Shown here piece after piece: positions 42,096-50,267 of a stretch of 64,000 bases of DNA. The position numbers and the translations under genes are program-made. Under the pieces are notes generated by a model. The model did not search any database. It was not told the origin of the DNA and saw only the letters and a list, made by a program, of their open reading frames with translations. The stretch comes from Thiohalorhabdus sp. Cl-TMA (GTDB taxonomy: Bacteria; Pseudomonadota; Gammaproteobacteria; Thiohalorhabdales; Thiohalorhabdaceae). Every line of letters begins with the position of its first letter. Position 1 is the first letter of the stretch. The stretch is from contig NZ_JBGUAW010000006.1 of the NCBI RefSeq assembly GCF_041821045.1, positions 109,821 to 173,820 of the forward strand, given 5' to 3'.

Positions 42096-42758
42096 GTGCG
42101 ATTTTCCCCCTTCTTTCTGTTCCTGTTTCTGATTCTCGCCGCCTTCGTCCTGGCCTTCCTCCAAGTGGGCGTGCTGGCCATCGCCGTGGGCAAGCTGGGG
42201 CTGTCCACGGAAGCCCTGCTCCTGCTGCTTTTCGGCTCCTTGCTGGGGAGCGGGATCAATCTTCCTCTCTTCACCATGCGCGCGGAGGCCCCGCCCGAGC
42301 TCCCTTCCCACCCCGCCTATTACCTCGGACTGCTGCGTCCCCGGCAGCCCTTCCGGGGACGCACCCAGGTGGCCGTCAACCTGGGGGGCTGTCTGATCCC
42401 CGTGGCCTTTTCCATCTATTTGTGGAATCTCCATGCCCTGCCGCTAGCCCAGATCGTGGTGGCCGTGAGCCTGGTCACGATGGTGAGCTATTTCGCCAGC
42501 CGGCCCATCCCGGGGCTCGGCATCGGCATGCCGCTCTTCGTGGCGCCCATCGCCGCGGCTCTTGTGGCCTGGCTCCTGGGCGGTCCGGAAAAGCCTTCCG
42601 TGGCCTATATCGCCGGCACCCTGGGTGTCCTCACCGGCGCGGACCTGCTCCGCATCGGCGACATCCGCAAAATGGGATCCCCGCTGGCCTCCATTGGCGG
42701 CGCCGGAACCTTCGACGGCATCTACCTCACGGGAATCGTCGCCGTCCTTCTTGCGTAA
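42096..42758 (+). CDS. DUF1614 membrane protein
   Basis: A 220-residue integral membrane protein with about seven hydrophobic segments, matching the DUF1614 family: FGSLLGSGINLPLF, VAVNLGGCLIPVAFSIYL, SRPIPGLGIGMPLFVAP and the C-terminal IGGAGTFDGIYLTGIVAVLLA are its conserved blocks. The function is unknown, and the GGAGTFDGI segment before the last helix suggests an intramembrane site. Start GTG 42096 is preceded by GGAAGGATAA, which overlaps the stop of the QueC-like gene. Confidence 0.88.
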   Translation: MRFSPFFLFLFLILAAFVLAFLQVGVLAIAVGKLGLSTEALLLLLFGSLLGSGINLPLFTMRAEAPPELPSHPAYYLGLLRPRQPFRGRTQVAVNLGGCLIPVAFSIYLWNLHALPLAQIVVAVSLVTMVSYFASRPIPGLGIGMPLFVAPIAAALVAWLLGGPEKPSVAYIAGTLGVLTGADLLRIGDIRKMGSPLASIGGAGTFDGIYLTGIVAVLLA

Positions 42759-42871
42759 GCGGCAACTAACTGGAAAGCCCGGGCTATCGCAGGTAGGCTG
42801 CCGGTAATGTTCACCAGGGCCATGGATGGGAAGGCCGAAGGCTTTCCCGGACGGAGGAGGGAAGCAGCGGA

Positions 42872-43621
42872 GTGACCCGAAACGGCCACATTACGGATAC
42901 CGAGCTGCTGGACGTGTTCGCCGGCGAGCACCCGGAAGCGGGCGGCCTGGATGCGGAAACGGTGGAGGGAGCCCTCCGGGACCTTATCGAGACGCTCTGG
43001 GCCGAGCCCGATCCCGATACCTCGCCTATGGAGCAGCTGAACGAGGAGCTGAGCGACCTCACGGAATTCCTCGAGAGCGAGGAGACGATGCGCCTGGTGG
43101 GGGCCATGCAGGAGGTACTCGGGGGCTACGCGGCGGGATCACTGGCCTGGACGGAAGCCGTTTCCAGCCACATGAAAGAGGGCGCCGAGGCCATCGCCGA
43201 GGAGCTGAACCCCGATCCCCCCCGGGAAAAGCTCGAGAGCACCATTCAGGGAGCGGGAGACCGGGATCCGGTGGTACTGTTCGTCGCGGAGGACACCAAT
43301 CGCCGGCAGGAGCTGGAGGAGGCCATATCCCGTAACGCCAAGGGTGCCCCGGTTTTCCTCGACGCGGATTCCTTCGAGCAGGCCCGCGACGGTTCCCCGC
43401 AATTGATACTGACCCATGCCCCCTTGCCAGGTAGCGGCACTGGCGACTCCTTCCTGTCCGAATTCCGGGAGGGCGACCTCTGGACGCCCGTGCTGGTCTT
43501 CTCCGAGCACACCGATGCCCATAGCCGGCGGCGGATGATCGCCTCCGGAGCCAACCGGGTGCTCTCCCCCACCTGCTCCGGTAGCCAGCTTAACCGGGCC
43601 CTGGACGGACTACTGGACTAA
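42872..43621 (+). CDS. Protein with degenerate response-regulator-like receiver domain
   Basis: A 249-residue protein of unknown function. Residues 1-125 are acidic and mostly helical (NEELSDLTEFLESEETMRL). Residues 134-249 alternate strands and helices like a receiver domain: VVLFVAEDTNRRQELEEAI, then PQLILTHAPLP where the phosphoacceptor Asp should be, TPVLVFSEHTD, and a final SGANRVLSPTCSGSQLNRAL. The middle strand has no Asp, so it cannot be phosphorylated in the normal way. Start GTG 42872 has GGAGGAGG upstream at slightly long spacing. It lies 110 bases after the DUF1614 gene. Confidence 0.65.
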   Translation: MTRNGHITDTELLDVFAGEHPEAGGLDAETVEGALRDLIETLWAEPDPDTSPMEQLNEELSDLTEFLESEETMRLVGAMQEVLGGYAAGSLAWTEAVSSHMKEGAEAIAEELNPDPPREKLESTIQGAGDRDPVVLFVAEDTNRRQELEEAISRNAKGAPVFLDADSFEQARDGSPQLILTHAPLPGSGTGDSFLSEFREGDLWTPVLVFSEHTDAHSRRRMIASGANRVLSPTCSGSQLNRALDGLLD

Positions 43622-43721
43622 AGACCGCGGCCCCGCGCGGGGGCCGTTGGGTCCCTATCGCCCGGGCTTGCGGGCCCCCATCCGGACGAATCCCCGTTCC
43701 CCCGGGAAGGAGCGACTTGTC

Positions 43722-44675
43722 ATGCGGGCAGTATTCCTGGACACCGATTCCCTCGATCCGGGAGACCTGGACCGTCGGGCCCTGGAGGCCTGCTCGGCGG
43801 ACTGGACCTTCTTCGGCGAAACCAGACCCGATCAGGTCCCCGAGCGGATCGCCGGGGCGGAGGTCGTGGTCACCAACAAAGTGCCCCTGGACGCGAGAGT
43901 GCTCCGGAATGCCGGGGGGCTCAGGCTGGTCTGCATCGCCGCCACGGGCACCAACAACGTGGACCTGGCGGCCGCCCGGGAACGGGATGTGGCCGTCGCC
44001 AACGTGGTTCGCTACGCCACCCCGTCCGTGGTGCAGCATGTATTCAGTCTTATGCTGGCCCTGACCACCCGGCTTTCCGATTACGAACAGTCCGTGCGAT
44101 CCGGGCGGTGGGCGGAAAGCCCCCATTTCTGTCTGCTCGATTTCCCCATCCGGGAGCTGGCCGGCCGCACCCTGGGGGTGGTCGGCCACGGAGAGCTGGG
44201 AAGCAACGTGGCCCATGTTGCCGAGGCCTTCGGCATGCGGGTGCGCGTGGCGCAAATCCCCGGTCGACCGGACCGTCCTGAACGGGTGGCGCTCGGTCGC
44301 CTGCTTCCCGAAGTCGACGTGCTCACGCTTCACTGCCCGCTGACCCCGGAGACCGAGGGGCTGCTGGGGGCCGGCGAGCTGGAGCGGCTGCCCGACCACG
44401 CCCTGCTTATCAATACAGCGCGGGGCGGTATCGTGGACGAACCGGCCCTGGCCGAGGCGCTCCGCGCGGGGCGCCTCGGCGGTGCCGGGGTGGACGTGCT
44501 TACCCGGGAGCCGCCGCCCCCCGATCACCCCCTGCTGGCTCCGGATATCCCCAATTTGATCCTGACGCCCCATGTCGCCTGGGCAAGCCGGGAGGCTCGA
44601 CAGCGGATGGTGGAAGAGCTAGCCGCCAACATCGAGGCCTTCGGGCGGGGAGAAAGCCGCAACCGTGTAGCTTGA
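43722..44675 (+). CDS. D-2-hydroxyacid dehydrogenase
   Basis: A 317-residue NAD(P)-dependent 2-hydroxyacid dehydrogenase, most like glycerate dehydrogenase/hydroxypyruvate reductase. The NAD-binding motif GVVGHGELGSNVAHVAEAFG keeps GxGxxG. The catalytic Arg is in NTARGGIVDEPAL, Glu in GVDVLTREPP and His in LTPHVAWAS. The substrate domain begins VFLDTDSLDPGDLD. Start ATG 43722 has GGAAGGAG upstream. A GC-rich hairpin (about 44674-44693) sits at the stop but has no T-run. It could reduce hydroxypyruvate or glyoxylate. Confidence 0.9.
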   Translation: MRAVFLDTDSLDPGDLDRRALEACSADWTFFGETRPDQVPERIAGAEVVVTNKVPLDARVLRNAGGLRLVCIAATGTNNVDLAAARERDVAVANVVRYATPSVVQHVFSLMLALTTRLSDYEQSVRSGRWAESPHFCLLDFPIRELAGRTLGVVGHGELGSNVAHVAEAFGMRVRVAQIPGRPDRPERVALGRLLPEVDVLTLHCPLTPETEGLLGAGELERLPDHALLINTARGGIVDEPALAEALRAGRLGGAGVDVLTREPPPPDHPLLAPDIPNLILTPHVAWASREARQRMVEELAANIEAFGRGESRNRVA

Positions 44676-44783
44676 GGGCGCCCCGGCGCCCTCGCCACCC
44701 TTCTACATGCTGACTATCCCCGTCCCCCGGGGAATCGGCACGTTTGTGAGGTATTCCATTTACCGTATCCCCTTTCTGGGTTA

Positions 44784-44881
44784 GGGTTTTGTTTGGCCAA
44801 ATCCCGGGAAGCAAGAGTGTGGAGAGCACACTAAACCCCTTGAACCAGACCCGGGCACGAATCAGAATGTGCCGGTTTTTT
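44784..44881 (+). ncRNA. Candidate structured RNA ending in an intrinsic terminator
   Basis: Between a finished gene (stop 44675) and the next start (44963) lies a hairpin, CCGGGCAC (44851-44858) with GTGCCGG (44869-44875), one base bulged, followed by TTTTTT. Upstream of it GGGTTT (44784-44789) pairs with AAACCC (44833-44838) around a perfect hairpin AGTGTG-gagag-CACACT (44816-44832). No open frame leads into the terminator. It could be a small RNA or an attenuator leader of the HDOD/GGDEF genes. I see no match to known c-di-GMP riboswitch cores. Confidence 0.4.
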
Positions 44882-44962
44882 GGCTGAAAACGGTTTGCGG
44901 CCCGGAATCCGGTATCCGCAGCCATTTTCGTGGATTGCGGGATAATACCCGTGGAGGAGTGC

Positions 44963-45829
44963 ATGGAAGCAAGGTCAGCTTCTGCGAGGCAGAAGATCCT
45001 GGAAACCCAGGAGCTTCCTCCTCTTCCGAATGTAGCCGCGGAGCTGCTTATGGTCCTGCAGGCCGACGACGACAACGAGGTGGAGCGCCTCCGCGTCATC
45101 GTCGAGCAGGATCCGGGTCTTACCGCGCGGGTGATGGGGTGGGCGAACTCCGCCTACTTCGGCACGCGAGGCAATGTCCGGACCCTCGACCGGGCCATTT
45201 TCGGCGTGCTCGGCCTGCGCACGGTTACCAGCCTCATCCTTTCCATCATACTCAACCGGGCGTTCAACACGCAGGCCTGTCCGTCCTTCCAGCTGGAAGA
45301 CTACTGGTTCCGGGCCCTGCTTACCGCCCATTGCGCCCGATCCGGCGGAGCGCGCGCAGGGGGGGAGCAGGTGGACCCGGAGGACGCCTTCCTAGCTGGG
45401 CTCTTGCACAACCTGGGTCTGCTTCTCCTGGTGCACCTGTTCCCCGGAGACATGGATGCCGTCCTGAAAGAGGCCAATGCCCCCGACGATGCCGTCCTGC
45501 GCGCAGCGGAGCAGGAGCGTCTCGGGATCGATCACGCCCAGGCGGGAGCCTGGCTGGCCCAGCGGTGGCACTTGCCCGCGCTGGTGGTGGATACCATCTC
45601 AGGCTATCCGCAGAGCCCACCGACGAATTCGAGCAGCGTGGTCGGCCTCGTGGGCTTTTCCCGGAACCAGGTGGATCGCCTGCTCGCCTCCCGGGCGAAG
45701 CGCGCCGAACGGGTCACCCTGACGGTTCCCGACTGGCTCTGCGTTCCCCGGGAGGAATGGCGCGAAGTCGTAGTGGAGCTTCTGGAGCACCGGGACAAGC
45801 TCCGGGAGCAGGCCCAATCCCTCAGTTAA
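44963..45829 (+). CDS. HDOD domain protein
   Basis: A 288-residue signalling protein made of one HDOD domain (about 12-215): LPPLPNVAAELLMVLQADDDN, IVEQDPGLTARVMGWANSAYFG, the AIFGVLGLRTVTSLIL core and FLAGLLHNLGLLLLVH, which corresponds to the HD region and keeps only one His. HDOD domains usually lack hydrolase activity and act as signalling scaffolds. Start ATG 44963 sits behind GGAGGAG. The next gene, a GAF-like GGDEF cyclase, starts 11 bases after the stop, so the two form a signalling unit. Confidence 0.9.
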   Translation: MEARSASARQKILETQELPPLPNVAAELLMVLQADDDNEVERLRVIVEQDPGLTARVMGWANSAYFGTRGNVRTLDRAIFGVLGLRTVTSLILSIILNRAFNTQACPSFQLEDYWFRALLTAHCARSGGARAGGEQVDPEDAFLAGLLHNLGLLLLVHLFPGDMDAVLKEANAPDDAVLRAAEQERLGIDHAQAGAWLAQRWHLPALVVDTISGYPQSPPTNSSSVVGLVGFSRNQVDRLLASRAKRAERVTLTVPDWLCVPREEWREVVVELLEHRDKLREQAQSLS

Positions 45830-45839
45830 TGGATGGCTC

Positions 45840-47036
45840 GTGGATTCAGCCCCTTTCGCCGAAGCCGCCTCGGAACTGCGCCATCAATTCACCAATCTGC
45901 TGGAGTCTCTTTCGGCGCTGCGCTCCCTCATCGACCTGGACCCCCAGGCCAATGACGAGGAGACCCTGCTGGACCAGGCTCTCCATACCCTAGCCGAGTA
46001 TCAGGACCTGGAACGGTCCTCGGTTTTCCTCCTGCAGGGCCGCGAGCTCATCAATTACTCCGGACTGTCCCGGGAAGAGACCGCACCGGACAATCCGGGT
46101 TTCCCGGAGGGATCTCCGTCCCGGGGGACCACCGCCTACTCCGCCGATTCGGGACTCATGGGTCTGGCCGTGCAAACGGGACAGCTCCAGCATTGCTCGA
46201 ACTGCGCCGAGGATACCCGTTTCCGGTCCTGGGACGGTGATAACAGCGTAGGCTCCCTGATCTGCACCCCCATCTTCCACCTCGGCCAGCCCCTGGGGGT
46301 GCTGAATGTCTCCCATCCCGCTCCCGAGGCTTTCGCTCCCTGGCACGAGCACCTGCTGCAGGTATTCTCCACCATGCTGGGCTATATGCTGGCCAACCAC
46401 CGTCTGGTGCACGCCATGGAAGCCCATGTCCAGGAGCGGACCATGGAGCTCGAGGAGGCCCTCGGAGAGGCCGAGCGGCTCAAGCGCCGCTTCGAGCAGT
46501 TGGCCATCATCGACGACCTGACCCGGATCCATAACCGCCGCTTCCTGTTCTCCGCCGCGGCCGCCGAGATCGCCAAGGCGCAGCGCTACCGGATCCCGCT
46601 GTCCCTGATGCTGCTTGACCTGGACCATTTCAAGACGGTCAACGACCAGTACGGGCACGCCGCCGGCGACCGCGTGCTGAAGGAAATCGCCGCCTATTTC
46701 CGCGAACAGACCCGGGAGGGCGACATACTCGCCCGCATGGGCGGCGAGGAATTCGTGCTCGTCCTGCCGGGTACCGGCACGGAAGGAGCGCAATGCCTGG
46801 GAGAGCGCATCCGGCGGGACATCCGAAGCTTTCAGTGGCAGTCCGAGGACGGCCGGGAATTCTCCATAAGCGTGAGCGTGGGGCTTACCGTCCTGTCCCC
46901 GGGAGACCTGCCGGACCTGGATTCCCATTACCTCCTGGAGCGCATGCTGGCCGAGGCGGACAAGGCCGTTTACCGGTGCAAGGCGGCCGGACGTGATCAG
47001 ATGGACACCCAGGACCTGGACAACGATCCGGGTTAG
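45840..47036 (+). CDS. Diguanylate cyclase with GAF domain
   Basis: A 398-residue protein that makes cyclic di-GMP. A short N-terminal helix region and a GAF domain (about 30-190: LERSSVFLLQGRELINYSG to LGVLNVSHPAPEAFAPWHE) lead through a coiled coil (VQERTMELEEALGEAERLKR) to a GGDEF domain. The active site is MGGEEF, so it should be catalytic, and an RxxD inhibitory site (REGD) lies five residues before it, giving product inhibition. Start is GTG 45840. It is co-transcribed with the HDOD gene. A Cys pair in QHCSNCAED in the GAF domain may bind a metal or sense redox. Confidence 0.93.
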   Translation: MDSAPFAEAASELRHQFTNLLESLSALRSLIDLDPQANDEETLLDQALHTLAEYQDLERSSVFLLQGRELINYSGLSREETAPDNPGFPEGSPSRGTTAYSADSGLMGLAVQTGQLQHCSNCAEDTRFRSWDGDNSVGSLICTPIFHLGQPLGVLNVSHPAPEAFAPWHEHLLQVFSTMLGYMLANHRLVHAMEAHVQERTMELEEALGEAERLKRRFEQLAIIDDLTRIHNRRFLFSAAAAEIAKAQRYRIPLSLMLLDLDHFKTVNDQYGHAAGDRVLKEIAAYFREQTREGDILARMGGEEFVLVLPGTGTEGAQCLGERIRRDIRSFQWQSEDGREFSISVSVGLTVLSPGDLPDLDSHYLLERMLAEADKAVYRCKAAGRDQMDTQDLDNDPG

Positions 47037-47048
47037 CGTCCGGGGCCC

Positions 47049-47639
47049 TCATTTACCGGGCTTCCCGATTCCCGCCGTCAGCGAGAAGCGCATGGCGTCC
47101 TCGAAGGACATGGCCAGCGGCTCCACGTACTGTCTGGGCAGGACAAGCGTGTGTCCGCCGATCTGGAAGCCCAGCGGGACATAAACCACCACCTGTGCTT
47201 CCCCATCCGCGCCGACCAGGGCCCGTGGCGGCGCCTCCCGCGTCAGAAAGCCCACCGCGCGGATACCGCTCTCCCCCAGGGTTACCGCCACCACCTGTCC
47301 AAGCTCCTCCCTCTGGCTTCCGGAAAAGTAGCCCATGAAGTCTCGCAGGCTCCCGTATATGGATTTCACCACGGGGATGCGGACGAATACGCCCTCCACG
47401 CCGGCGATGACCTGTCGAGCCAGGACGTTCTGCATCATGGCGCCCACCAGCAGGGCGATTACCAGCCCTGCCGCCACCCCGAGACCGGGGAAATAGACGC
47501 CCGTTAGCGGGCTCGCCTGCACCAGGCCGGCCAGCATGGTCTCGGCCGCCGCGCCCAGCCAGTAGAGGAGATAGATGGTCGCCGCGGCGGGAATCAAAGT
47601 AACCAGTCCGGTAATGAGGGTGCGCATCAGGCCACGCAT
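47049..47639 (-). CDS. DUF502 membrane protein
   Basis: A 196-residue protein with two N-terminal membrane helices (about 8-28 and 52-70) and a cytoplasmic or periplasmic beta domain. The DUF502 blocks are present: TGLVTLIPAAATIYLLYWL, RIPVVKSIYGSLRDFMGYF, EELGQVVAVTLGESGIRAVGFLT and VYVPLGFQIGGHTLVLPRQYVEPL. The function of the family is unknown. It is convergent with the diguanylate cyclase gene. Between it and dacC lies 286 bases with nothing I can name. Confidence 0.92.
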   Translation of the reverse strand: MRGLMRTLITGLVTLIPAAATIYLLYWLGAAAETMLAGLVQASPLTGVYFPGLGVAAGLVIALLVGAMMQNVLARQVIAGVEGVFVRIPVVKSIYGSLRDFMGYFSGSQREELGQVVAVTLGESGIRAVGFLTREAPPRALVGADGEAQVVVYVPLGFQIGGHTLVLPRQYVEPLAMSFEDAMRFSLTAGIGKPGK

Positions 47640-47925
47640 GAGCTACTCCGGAGTTGTTGGGCTACATGGGAAACGAGCACGAGGGGCATGCGCGCCTCCA
47701 TCCGTGGATGCGGCACCGCTCCCTTCGACAAGGATAACCGGGCACGGCCGAGAAGGAAGAAAAGCCGGTAACTCCTTCTCGCAAAAAACCTATTCCCCGA
47801 GCTCCCTGCCCCCCAGACAGGAACATCCCGTACTCCAGATAGGGAAAGCACGCAGATCGGCCTTGCCCTTCGCCTTCCCATGGGGCAACCTTTTGTTGCA
47901 AACGGACCGCCAAATGGGGGGAACC

Positions 47926-49185
47926 ATGCAGGATCCGGCATCAAATTTCCTATCCGATACACCCATGAGCCGACTTTCCATCGCGCTGCTCTTGTTCTTC
48001 TTGCTTTCCGCCTGGAGCCACGCGGCTTCCGTTCCCGCCCCCCCGAACGTGGGAGCCAAGGCGGCTTTTCTCATGGACGCCCAATCGGGCCGGATCCTGG
48101 CCAGCCAGAACCCCGACAGGAAGCACCCTCCCGCCAGCCTGGCCAAGCTCATGACGGCCTATCTCACCTTTCAGGCGGTGAAAGACGGCCAGGTGCGCCT
48201 GGACGAGAAGGTCCGAATCAGCAAGGAGGTCTGGGAGGTAAAGGGCTCGCAGATGTTCCTCAAGGTGGGCGAGCGGGTGGCGGTGGAGAAGCTGCTGCAC
48301 GGCCTGGTGGTCCAGAGCGGCAATGACGCCGCCCTGGCCCTTGCCGAATTCGTCGGCGGGGGCAAGGACACCTTTGTGCGCATGATGAACCGGAAGGCCC
48401 GGGAGCTGGGCATGGAGAATACCCACTATACCGGACCGGCGGGCATGCCCGACCCGGAAATGCATGCCACCGCTCAGGATCTGGCCCTGCTCGCCCAGGC
48501 CGTACTGAACGATTTTCCGCAGTACCTGAAGATGTTCAGTCAGCGCGCCCTCACGCACAACGGCATCAAGCAGAGCAACCGGAACCGGCTCCTCTGGCGC
48601 TTGGAAGGCGCCGACGGGCTCAAGACGGGCCACACGAAAGAGGCCGGCTACAACCTGATCGGCACCGCCAAGCGGGACGGCATGCGGCTCATCGGGGTGG
48701 TCCTCGGCGCCCGCTCCGACAACCGGCGCTTCGACGCCATGCAGGGGCTGATCAACTACGGCTTCCGGTTCTACGAGACCAAGAAGCTGTACGCGCGGGG
48801 GGAAGTCGTTGAACAGGCGCGTATCTGGCAAGGCGCCAAGCAGAACCTCGCCCTGACCCTGGCCGACTCCCTGTACGTCACCGTACCCCGCAACAGCGCC
48901 TCGGAAGTGCAGCTCAAGGCGGAGCTGCGCGCGCCGCTCACCGCGCCGGTGAAGGCGGAGGAGCAAGTGGGATGGCTGCATGTGGACCTGGCAGGCCGAT
49001 CGCTGAGCCGGCGCCCGCTCCTCGCCCAGGATACGGTGGCCTCGGCGGGCTGGGTACGCTATCTGCTGGATGCCGCTCGTCTGCAGTGGCGGGCGTTCTG
49101 GCAGGGCCAGAAGCAGCGGTTCCTGGCCCAGGACGAGGGCGAGCCCTCCGGCGCCGCGGCGGCCGGTTCCGCCCAGCCGGGCTGA
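47926..49185 (+). CDS. dacC: D-alanyl-D-alanine carboxypeptidase (PBP5/6 type)
   Basis: A 419-residue low-molecular-weight penicillin-binding protein that trims the terminal D-Ala of peptidoglycan stems in the periplasm. After a signal sequence (SIALLLFFLLSAWSHA) the S11 domain carries SxxK as SLAKLM, SxN as QSGNDA and KTG as LKTGHT. The PBP5 C-terminal domain (about 285-370) and an amphipathic end helix (WVRYLLDAARLQWRAFWQG) for membrane attachment follow. Start ATG 47926 has GGGGGGAA upstream; ATG 47965 at MSRLSI would give a tighter signal peptide but lacks a ribosome site. Confidence 0.93.
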   Translation: MQDPASNFLSDTPMSRLSIALLLFFLLSAWSHAASVPAPPNVGAKAAFLMDAQSGRILASQNPDRKHPPASLAKLMTAYLTFQAVKDGQVRLDEKVRISKEVWEVKGSQMFLKVGERVAVEKLLHGLVVQSGNDAALALAEFVGGGKDTFVRMMNRKARELGMENTHYTGPAGMPDPEMHATAQDLALLAQAVLNDFPQYLKMFSQRALTHNGIKQSNRNRLLWRLEGADGLKTGHTKEAGYNLIGTAKRDGMRLIGVVLGARSDNRRFDAMQGLINYGFRFYETKKLYARGEVVEQARIWQGAKQNLALTLADSLYVTVPRNSASEVQLKAELRAPLTAPVKAEEQVGWLHVDLAGRSLSRRPLLAQDTVASAGWVRYLLDAARLQWRAFWQGQKQRFLAQDEGEPSGAAAAGSAQPG

Positions 49186-49224
49186 GGTCCTCCGGTTCGG
49201 CCGGGCCCGCCCGAACCTCCCTCA

Positions 49225-49256
49225 TTCAGCTTCGTTTCAGTCCGGAGCCCTACCAT
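49225..49256 (+). promoter_or_regulatory. Direct-repeat box and -10 of the b561/two-component operon
   Basis: TTCAG (49225-49229), six bases, TTCAG (49236-49240), ten bases, then TACCAT (49251-49256) as -10. The two pentamers are 11 bases apart, the spacing used by OmpR-family regulators such as PmrA and QseB, and the second covers the -35 position. The same arrangement precedes the RND operon. Confidence 0.65.
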
Positions 49257-49287
49257 GTTCCTACACCCAACATGGAGGGCTCCGTTC

Positions 49288-49935
49288 ATGAGCACCCACG
49301 CACTTCCGAAGGAAACGGTCCGCGTCTGGGACCCCTTGGTCCGGCTGTCCCATTGGATGGTGGCCGCGGCTTTCCTGCTTGCCTACTTTCTGGCCGAGGA
49401 AGCCTTGCAGCTTCATGTCTGGCTCGGCTACCTGGTAGGGATCCTGGTCCTGATCCGCATAGCCTGGGGCTTTTTCGGAACCCGGCACGCCCGATTCACC
49501 GACTTCCTCCCCGCTCCAGCCGTTCTCAAGGGCTATATCCAGGGGCTATTCCGCGGCGACGAGCCCCGATTCCTGGGGCACAACCCCCTGGGCGGTATTA
49601 TGGTTGTTCTGCTTCTGGCGGCCCTGGCCCTCACCACGCTTACCGGGATAATGCTATACGGTGCCGAAGACCATCGCGGCCCCCTGGGTAGCTGGTATGC
49701 GCAGCAAACCGTTGCTCCGCAGCCCCCCGCTTATGCGGCCACCGAGGCCGGGGAGCGCCACGAGAGCGAGCATCCCGGCGGGGAAGCCGAACAGCTGGAG
49801 ATTTGGCACGATCTCGCCGCCGATCTGACGCTGTTCCTGGTGGGTCTGCACGTGGCCGGGGTCTTATTCACGAGCCGGCGTCATAAGGAGAATTTGGTGC
49901 GCGCCATGTTCAGCGGCCGCAAACGAGTCCCATAG
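49288..49935 (+). CDS. Cytochrome b561 family membrane protein
   Basis: A 215-residue di-heme cytochrome b of the b561/Ni-Fe-hydrogenase cytochrome b type. Predicted heme His are in VRLSHWMVAA (helix 1), ALQLHVWLGYLVG (helix 2), EIWHDLAADL and VGLHVAGVLF (helix 4); four membrane helices are seen. A hydrophilic His/Glu-rich loop (ERHESEHPGGEAEQ) before the third heme ligand could bind metal. It passes electrons across or into the membrane. It begins the operon with the PepSY protein and two-component genes. Start ATG 49288 has GGAGGG upstream; the ORF's earlier start overlaps the promoter. Confidence 0.9.
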   Translation: MSTHALPKETVRVWDPLVRLSHWMVAAAFLLAYFLAEEALQLHVWLGYLVGILVLIRIAWGFFGTRHARFTDFLPAPAVLKGYIQGLFRGDEPRFLGHNPLGGIMVVLLLAALALTTLTGIMLYGAEDHRGPLGSWYAQQTVAPQPPAYAATEAGERHESEHPGGEAEQLEIWHDLAADLTLFLVGLHVAGVLFTSRRHKENLVRAMFSGRKRVP

Positions 49936-49946
49936 GAGGAGCACCG

Positions 49947-50267
49947 GTGTCCAGATTTCCCATATATCTGCTGCTGGCCGTGCTGACGGGTGGCGCGCTG
50001 CTCACCGCAGCCCTGGCCGAGCCGGGGGGAGAGGAAACCGGGCACGTCCGCGAGCTCCGGAAGGCGGGCAAGATTCTTCCGCTTGAGCAAATCCTGGCAA
50101 GGGCCAGGAAGCACTTCCCCGATTCCCGGATGGTGGAGGTGGAGCTGCAAAAACGGGAGGGACTTCATCTGTACGAGGTGGAGCTCATCGATTCCGGAGG
50201 GACCTTTCGCGAGCTCTACTTCAACGCCGAAACCGGAGCCCTGCGCTCTTCGGAGACCGAGGATTAG
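49947..50267 (+). CDS. PepSY-domain periplasmic protein
   Basis: A 106-residue secreted protein: signal peptide (IYLLLAVLTGGALLTAALA), then one PepSY domain (about 40-100) with ILPLEQILARARKHFPDSRMV, LHLYEVELIDSGG and FNAETGAL. Small PepSY proteins next to PhoPQ-type systems are thought to modulate the sensor or handle metal. Start GTG 49947 follows AGGAGGA. The response-regulator start directly follows its stop. Confidence 0.9.
   Translation: MSRFPIYLLLAVLTGGALLTAALAEPGGEETGHVRELRKAGKILPLEQILARARKHFPDSRMVEVELQKREGLHLYEVELIDSGGTFRELYFNAETGALRSSETED

Noticed and set aside
44700..44962. c-di-GMP riboswitch before the HDOD/GGDEF genes
   Set aside because: Although the position is attractive, the conserved core sequences of known c-di-GMP riboswitch classes are not present; kept only as a generic structured RNA candidate.
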